Shown one piece after another: positions 57,339 through 64,000 of a DNA stretch of 64,000 nt (its first letter is position 1; every line of letters begins with the position of its first letter). Origin of the DNA: Oscheius tipulae (taxonomy: Eukaryota > Nematoda > Chromadorea > Rhabditida > Rhabditidae); assembly GCA_037178975.1 (NCBI GenBank), contig JASJZH010000006.1, forward strand, positions 5,828,001 through 5,892,000, given 5' to 3'. The notes beneath the pieces were generated by a model. That model saw only the letters and a program-made list of their open reading frames with translations, searched no databases and was not told the origin of the DNA. Position numbers and translations under genes: made by a program.

Positions 57339-58558
57339 CTAGGCAGCTTGACGGAAGGCAATGCAAGTCGTAAGGCCTTTGGTGGCTTCGCAGTATAGAT
57401 TGGAGGAGAAGACATATGAAAAGTGACCGCGGGAACAAACAACATCAACATTGCCTCCAAACTTCTCCTCAGCAGCCGTGTTTATCTTCCGCTTGGATTC
57501 GGACGAGTTATCACTCATGTTCTGAAAAATCTTCCTTTGTAAGCTGGAAAACACAACTTACGTCAAGCATCAGCTTGTGTAGGACTTGACTGTTGCACTT
57601 GCTCGTGGTCTCCTCTTCTTTCACCTTGTTTGCCTCGGTGGTTTCAGCCTCAGTAGCTGATGCTACGGTAGTAGTTGGCTCGGCATCTTCCTCAAGTATC
57701 TTTTTCTGGATGTTTAAAATCATGTTACTTGATGGCTAATGACGACCGTAGGCGAACGGCGGATTTCAGATGGACCACGAAGACCAGCGCGGACAAGATC
57801 ATCGTCAGCTTCGCGCTAAGTGTGACTATACTATGTTTATATCTATAACTCACAACTGAAAGAGGCTCAGCTAAGGCGGTGGCTCCATTATTAGCCTCAA
57901 TGGGCTCGTATCTCTCCACCAACTTCTCGAGCTGCTCAATATTGGATGGGAACTTTTGCGGCTGAACGGGAACTCCGAAGGCGGCCGCACGCTGAAAACA
58001 ATCTGAGTTTTTGACAACGATTGCTGTTCAGTCCAGATTAAGCGCTTTTTCGTGAAAACGAACTTACGCTCAGCTGTCAGACCGCGAATGATTAGGCGAC
58101 CGCTGAAAGGAAAAGGGACGTCGGGATCAGCGGGCTATGAAACAATGCGAGCGGTTCGCATCGTTAACCCGTCAAGGCTCGTTTTGTGACACAATGGATG
58201 GTATAGCTTGTAAGCTGTTATTAGCATCATTATCGCGTAAGTAACTGGTATATGTTATCATGCGGATAACTTTCAACAACAACTAACCAGTTCAAGCTCG
58301 TCAGGGAGACCAAGAGGAACAGAATTTTGGGTTTTCGCTCCATGAGCCACGGCACACGAGAGCGGAGGAGAGCAGACTGGCTGAGGAGGTGGTGCACATA
58401 CTGGAGTCGAAGCAGGTGGAGGACAAGCAGGCTGTGGACAGTTACATCCTAGATAAGGGGGTGATTTTTGTATAAAATGGTAGCCTACCTCCACCGCCGA
58501 GATTGAAGAATGCCGATACGAGCGTTGGCACGAAGAAGAGGGTCACCAGAAGGATCAT
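57339..58558 (-). CDS. ground-like (grl) domain secreted protein
   Basis: Hedgehog-related nematode family member. Signal peptide MILLVTLFFVPTLVSA from ATG 58558, then a Pro/Cys-rich low-complexity region (CNCPQPACPPP, VCAPPP, VCSPPLSC), a middle region (FPSNIEQLEKLVERYEP) and an acidic Thr/Glu-rich linker. The C-terminal ground-like domain has CNSQVLHKLML, SKRKINTAAEEKFGG, VDVVCSRGHFSYV, LYCEATKG and TCIAFRQ, all hallmarks of that domain. It ends at 57339. These proteins are deposited in apical extracellular matrix or cuticle. The exon before IQKKILEED has either a 23-nt intron (GTAACA...CCAG) or, more typically sized, a 41-nt intron using GTCGTC; both keep the frame. A 290-nt intron separates the Pro-rich exon from the next. 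Confidence 0.86.
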
Positions 58559-58926
58559 CTTAGGCGAGAATGGCCGGCGGACACTGCGATGGCGGAACGG
58601 GTTCGCTGCGCCGCCCACGGACCGGAAAGCGGGCCATCAGTATCAGCATATGAAGAGAGAAAATTCGAGAATGAGTGTTAATTTTGGTGTCTACTTTATC
58701 CGGTGTTTTCTTTCATTCATATAGAAGGATGTCCTCACAACAAACAAAACATCACCCGCTTATCCACCTTCCCCAGATTGTTCGTGATGAATGACCTAAT
58801 CATAAAAAGTGCTATAGAATGACACAATTTATTCAAAAATGGAGACAATTACCCGAGGGAGAAAACAATTAAATGTATGAGCGATGCGTAGACTACAAGC
58901 GGAAAGCTATAAGATCACAATATGGT
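58559..58926. other. intergenic region between ground-like and GPCR genes
   Basis: About 370 bp between the ground-like start and the GPCR stop, both on the minus strand. Nothing recognised. Confidence 0.35.
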
Positions 58927-60462
58927 CTATAGGTAGATTTCTGTTTCTTGTTCAGGTTGAATAACCGCCTTGATGTCCTTTCTAATCGTTGGATTGCAGA
59001 TGTAGTAAATGAACAGTCGAATTGCCGAGGTGAACATGTACATGAAGGACACCATGTCCGAAAAAAAGGTATGAAAAGTAGATGATAATGTTTTGTCCTT
59101 CTCGTCAACAAGGATGTCGTGCTCGGATCTAAACCAATTAGAGTCTTTTTCGCATTGTCAAAAAATTATCTACCGTTCCAAAATGGTGAGAATTAGATGG
59201 AGCGTGTTGGAGATTAGATACGAGGTGACGATTGCCGTCATGGTGTATACTGCGCTACGAACTCCGGGAGACATCCCTTTTAACGACTGAAGCGGCAATC
59301 CGAGGGCTGAGATCTTCCCTGTTACAAATAACTGTTAAGCACAGCAAAAGCATCTGTTCAAACAACTATAGCTATAAATCAGGCCAAGAAGCAAACGAAT
59401 TGATAGATATTCCGGTCAACACACTTGTTTTAGGTGAAGCATCGTCACTTAGCAGGATTCGGCTCGGGGATGGGCTCGGAGTGACAGGGCGCAGTGTTTC
59501 CTCAGCAGAGGTATCTTGTTTGTTCATTTTCCTGACAATGATCTAAAAATTGGTTTAGTTGCCTAGCTTGCATTTTTACCATGTTCAGAAAAACCAACAA
59601 AAGGAAGGGAACAAGCGTTTGAGCAATAGTCATCAGATGGAAGTCAAAGTAGCGGAACCACGTGCTGTCAACTGTCCAGTTTCTGTGCATTCGGTCATTT
59701 TTGTTTGCACACCTTATTCTTACTTTGGTCCAGTTATTTTGCTCCTAAAGTAATCTTCACAGAGTGGATACTCGTCCACTTGAAGTTGAAACGCCGTCGG
59801 AACCCTCAATATCATACAGACGAGCATACAAATTGCCATGGTCCATTTTCGGCCAGATTCTGAGTAAATTGCCCGAAGGGTCGGTTGCCGTCTAAATTCA
59901 AACATGATTTGATGCTCTTTTGGTTAAATGCTCACATAGTGCCATACGTCCAGACTAATCTCTCCAATGTGGCGAAAATCAACATGTACGGAATCACGAG
60001 CTGGGTGAACTTGGCGACGACCCATACCGGTACAATGTAAATGTAATACAGCACGAAGAGACTCTGAAAAACTTAACATTTTTTTTATTAAAAGTGTCTT
60101 ACCTTCACTTGAGCGAATGAGACAATGGCATCTACACCAAAAAGAAGAATGTATTCGAGACAAATACCGAAATCGAGAAAGGCCAATGCAGTTGGATACA
60201 GCGTGGCTGGTGTACCTGCTTGTGGCTACAAATCTTGGAAAAATGACACGATTAAGCCTTACTTTTTTTGTGCAGAAGATGTATACGAGAAGCCCGTTTG
60301 CCACCGTTCCCAAGAAAGAAATGAATGTTGCTATCACAATGAGGAAGAAGCGAAGAAATGTGTAAGTCTCAGACTAAAAAGAGGAGTTTATAACTTTACA
60401 TAGTAAGAACTTATCAAAGGACAAGATGACTCCCCGCCGTCAAGACTTATTGAGACGTTCAT
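58927..60462 (-). CDS. class A (rhodopsin-like) seven-transmembrane receptor
   Basis: Starts MNVSISLDGGESSC at ATG 60462, a few bases after a CTTTCAG acceptor. TM1 FLIVIATFISFLGTVANGLLVYIF has the GN-V pattern with Asn; TM2 is LYPTALAFLDFGICLEYILLF. TM3 ends in IFATLERLVWTYG, where ERL-W takes the place of the usual DRY. TM4 is TMAICMLVCMILRVP. Extracellular loop 2 carries YPLCEDYF, then TM5 IAQTLVPFLLLVFLNM and a long third cytosolic loop rich in Ser/Pro (SAEETLRPVTPSPSPNP). TM6 follows, and TM7 is SFMYMFTSAIRLFIYYICNP in place of NPxxY. It ends EQETEIYL. The short acidic C-tail and this TM7 resemble peptide-type nematode receptors, but no ligand can be assigned. Confidence 0.82.
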
Positions 60463-63201
60463 ATTATTCTGAAAGATTACTGGTTAAGTGTGGGAAAAGA
60501 CAGTAGGAGAGGCAGTCGAACCAAAACAAACAAGGACATCTGGTGTAAGGAAAACTCTCCGTATAAACTGAATGTCTGGGGACTGGACCATGTGGCACAA
60601 TTAACAGAAAATGGCCCATTTCAAAGTTTTCCTGGTTCAATTGACGACTGCCTCCTTTTACGCTGACAGATAGCCGGATTGTGGCCCGCATAATGTGAAA
60701 GTGCTACCTGCTGCGAGATTCTTGGAAGAGTAAAAGCAGATGTCAGATGATTGCAAGGAAATAATCATCCCCCATATTGTCTAGTCTACCGGGATAGTGT
60801 AATAAATGAGACCAAGTAACAGTTGAAAAGAATACTTGAAAGCAAAAATGGGAATATCTCGGTGACAGAGGATGGAGAAGACCTAGGCGAGGCTGTGCAA
60901 TCATCCGAGCAATTGCATTTAGCATCATTTTCAGCCAGAATATTTTTTCAGCCAGATTTGAGGGCCTAACGATTTGGAGAAAAGAAACCTCAATAATTTG
61001 AAATTTTAAAACTTGCTATTCTAGAAGCATCTTCAAAAAATACTGGTACAAAATTTTAGAAATGGTATCAATGGAACAACAGTTTTGTAACGATACAAGG
61101 AACTACAAGCGAACAGTTCAATTGGTAGTGGTTCGCAGAAAAACTCACTAGCTGAAAGGATGAGAGGGCGCGCGATATGAGTTGCCATGCTACTATCATA
61201 AAAATTTTTTGTGTTTGATGTGACAGTCAGAACTCAAACAATAACTCAATATGCATACAATATAATGAAAAAACCTTGCTTTGAAAATAACTGAAATCTT
61301 TCAGCTTGGCAATCCCCTCGTGAGTAGGAGGTATTTGATTGGATGTTCGGAAGTGCACCCATAATTTTCTCTTGAATAGGGGGGTTGACGTGTTTTCAAA
61401 ACATTTAATTTCACGTCTGGTTCTAGAGGCGACAGTTAGGCTAGGTTCCTGGACAGTGCTCTAGAACCCACTCAAGGCGTTGAAGACACTGCAGAGCAGC
61501 CTATATTAGTAACAACCCCCGCATATTCAGCTGAAGATTTATTGGATAGAAGCCGAAAGCCGAAAGACAAGGAAAAATGATTGTTCGAATCTCTGCTCGA
61601 GGAAAGAGAGAGCTATCTCTCTCTGGGGATGATACCAATGAATTTTTTAAATACTTGATGAGTAACAGTGTAGTGGTTAGAACCAGGTGATTGCTCTCCA
61701 CGTAACAACATCATGATTATGACAATTTCCGACAGTTTGTCAGTCCTCGTCATGGCTTGAAACCTCGTATTAGACGGGCTCAAAAACAGAAAAAGAAATA
61801 ATCTCAGTATCAACGTGAGGGAGAGTATGCCAGCGAGAATTATTAATATTGAGGATAAGTATTAAAATGGCATATCAAAAAAGATATGTTAATGAGCTGT
61901 ACATGTCGGATTTCAAGCGCAATCGGTTTAAAACCGACCTCGAGTGTTGTTGTTTCTTTGATTGACAGGATGATGGACGCTTTTAAACGATTGACACGCG
62001 AAGTGAGTGAAAGGAACCTACAATTAAAGTGGGTTTTGACGTAGAACATGATCTTCACGTTATGTAAATGTGCAAACCTAAGGAGGCTAATAAAACACGT
62101 AGCCTAGGGGTGAAGGAACTCAAAAAGTACCTTTAAAGTTTGAGGAGTGCTCAAAAATCACTATTTACCATTTATGTAGGCCGATTATCACAATCTGTAG
62201 CAAAAATTAAACTCAATTTTAATCTAATAGACAGTGTCTCGAAGGACATCCAAAAAAGCAGAGATCTTGTCTGCCAAGAAGATAATGAGGAACATCCAAG
62301 GAAACATGTGTTTTGCGCGACATTTTTTCCTAGACATCGTTTGAGTTTACAGCAAACGACCTATTTCGAGCGAACTATACAGCTACTTAATTGTTTGTAA
62401 GGTTCGGAAATAAACACTTGAACTTACGGGAATTTCATTTTTGCTAGAAGAACTGAATTATAAAAAGTGCGCAGGACATCTTCTTCTTTGGTAATGAAGC
62501 TTAAATGAGGATTCAACAATGTAGAAGCTGCAGTGCTTTTCAGATCCTGAATGACGTACGCGCCAGTATGCAAATGGAACTCTTAGTACTAGCACAAATG
62601 CAGATTTAGGAAGAAAAGAAGCAGAGTGGATAAGCTGACGAGTCCTTTTCGACAAATTAGACAAGAAGAAACCTGGTAAAAAAGTCAATCATCTGTTCAG
62701 ATCAAAAATTTGTCATAGAGGGCAGGGTTCGAATTAGTGGGATCAAGCTGGAGATATTCAAAACTGAAGGATGAGGGTCGCGCATAGAAGTGCTTGGAAA
62801 CCATCCAAAAAGTTCCTCATTATTCGTCAGGACGCCGTAAAACTAATTGGCTACTGCCGTAAAAACAAGAACTTCTTCAGACGCAAGAGATTAAAAAGAA
62901 GATCGATAGTACCTCCGAATTCAGCTCTGTTACTTCGTCAGACTTTATTGTTTTTCTTTCTATTTATTTTACTCCTAAGAAGCTAATCGTAGACAAGCAT
63001 GAAAATTAGGGAAAGCGCTCGCTGAGGCCCTAATGAGCTGTCCTTACTGCTCTTTTTGACCTTTTTCATCTTTTGTTGCACAAAAAGCTGTTATAAAAGT
63101 TGCCGAATTAGCATAACCTGTCTGGGAAGAGCTTTACTCAAAAGCAAACAGCGGACACTACTCGTGCATTTTATAGCTGATCTAAGAATACGACTATTAT
63201 A
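60463..63201. other. long intergenic region, nothing recognised
   Basis: About 2.7 kb with short open frames on both strands and no domain, tRNA or obvious repeat. A stretch at 61640-61870 has weak tRNA-like box-A wording, which I reject as a SINE. Confidence 0.35.
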
Positions 63202-63892
63202 ATGAGATCAATGAGCTACGTCGAAATGTATTTTAATACTCCCAGAGTAAGATTAACAACTCCCGTTGGTCAAGTTCCTATGATTACTCAAATAGGAGCA
63301 CAACCCGGTGCGCCCATGTGCATTTTGCGATCATTTCAATGCTATTCCCTGCTCTTGACGCCGCGCGATATTCCGGCTTGTACGAGGCTTTCAAGAGGCG
63401 AGAAGACTTCTTTATATCGTACTGTATCGTCATATATCGTTATAATGGTTAGCATTGCTGCAATAACTAATACGGTACTCGGACTGAGCATTTATCTCAT
63501 TTGGAAGCACAGGTACAAAATACTACCAGTTACCACAATAAGTTTCAAGGAAAGTGTTGAAACCTGTCTATCATTTTGTTCTTTGCTTCAATCTAATTAT
63601 TACTGCACTGCTATGCAATTTTCTTGCAATAATAAGCCAACTCTTCCTAGTTCTTTGCATTGACAGAGCTTTGTTTTGAATGAAATTATGGAACTGCTAA
63701 ACTCTGATTTTTTCTTAAAGCTCCTCCACCTCGAGTCTCTATCAGAAGCGTAAACAGGATCCAGATAAAATTTTAGGTCCAATCGATATGAAGTACCAGC
63801 TTGAACTTTCTTCGATCTTTGTCTTTTTTGCTAAAAAAGGAACGGTCACTATGAAAATGATAATACTTTATTTACACCTGTTGGCCTTTTAA
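63202..63892 (+). CDS. tentative small single-pass membrane protein
   Basis: Exon 1 (63202-63512) encodes an extracellular-looking N-terminus (MRSMSYVEMYF, TTPVGQVP) and one membrane segment (TVSSYIVIMVSIAAITNTVLGLSIYLIW). With a 208-nt intron (GTACAA...TTAAAG), the frame continues in exon 2 (63721-63892) with a basic tail SSSTSSLYQKRKQDPDKILGPIDMKYQ and a hydrophobic end, stop 63890-63892. No family is recognised. The ORF could be fortuitous, and the terminal hydrophobic part could instead lie past another donor. Confidence 0.4.
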
Positions 63893-63941
63893 CCCTTTCC
63901 GTGAATTCGAATTTACGAACAAGAACGAATTTTGAATTGCT

Positions 63942-63961
63942 GAGAGAGAGAGAGAGAGAGA
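63942..63961. repeat. (GA)n microsatellite
   Basis: About ten uninterrupted GA units near the window end, followed by a purine-rich flank. Confidence 0.9.
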
Positions 63962-64000
63962 AGGAGAGGAGGAAAATCATAGTTAATAGGTTCGGAACCA

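Noticed and set aside
60117-60403. Plus-strand open frames opposite the GPCR
   Set aside because: Antisense to clear transmembrane-coding exons.
61640-61870. tRNA/SINE-like wording (GTAGTGGTTAGAACC, then GCTTGAAACC)
   Set aside because: Box B has mismatches, no stem pairs, and I found no convincing target duplication.
62771-62986. Basic open frame ending in a hydrophobic run
   Set aside because: Composition follows local AT-rich DNA; no homology I recognise.
1-64000. CRISPR arrays, bacterial operons, rRNA genes
   Set aside because: No spaced direct repeats, rRNA cores or prokaryotic gene organisation; the window is intron-rich animal DNA.

Overview
This window is nuclear DNA from a nematode. 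Most introns are about 38-60 nt with consensus 3' splice sites, several genes begin just after a trans-splice-like acceptor, and the families are nematode or nematode-rich: multi-ET-module proteins, a ground-like protein, multi-Kunitz secreted proteins, galectins, a Dispatched-type transporter, and an IFT52 gene with an RFX X-box. I cannot assign the species from sequence alone. Coding exons are joined across introns by my own reading of splice sites; CDS coordinates give the outer limits including introns.

Layout: 42-1660 (-) galectin-domain gene(s); 2196-6921 (+) Golgi alpha-mannosidase II (GH38); 7192-9008 (-) IFT52/OSM-6 with a perfect X-box at 9053-9066; 9685-11824 (-) TMBIM/Lifeguard gene with two alternative first exons; 12979-15369 (+) divergent pentameric ligand-gated channel; 15377-17096 (-) GH19 chitinase-like enzyme; about 5 kb of sparse DNA holding a SINE (21096-21362) with a 12-bp target duplication; 22346-32591 (+) a very large GPI-anchor-like protein built of about 31 alternating ET modules.

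32592-44820 is the dynamic part. A decayed paralogous ET array (41079-44820, plus a stub at 32753-32777) carries an 8.3-kb Ty3-like LTR retrotransposon (32778-41078, minus orientation) with apparently identical LTRs and an AACTG target duplication. The same array holds a mosaic of two different Tc1/mariner transposase remnants (42690-43800) and a 22-bp-arm hairpin at an internal deletion.

44968-48510 (-) is a Dispatched-like RND/sterol-sensing protein and 49076-49548 (+) a small GFA/CENP-V zinc protein. 49832-52511 and 52683-56980 (-) are two adjacent multi-Kunitz genes, or one locus with an alternative 3' end. 57339-58558 (-) is a ground-like protein, 58927-60462 (-) a class A GPCR, and 63202-63892 (+) a tentative small one-pass membrane protein. 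Many products are secreted or cell-surface: galectin, ET-module, Kunitz, ground-like and Dispatched-like proteins, the last two being families known for apical extracellular matrix and cuticle roles. No operon-wide common pathway is evident.

The observations I would check first are the channel gene (255-residue N-terminal extension, lost Cys-loop cysteines, non-PAR pore entrance), the two-type alternating ET-module architecture with a fresh 1.31-kb internal duplication, and the long unrecognised C-terminal domain of the retrotransposon behind an in-frame UAG.
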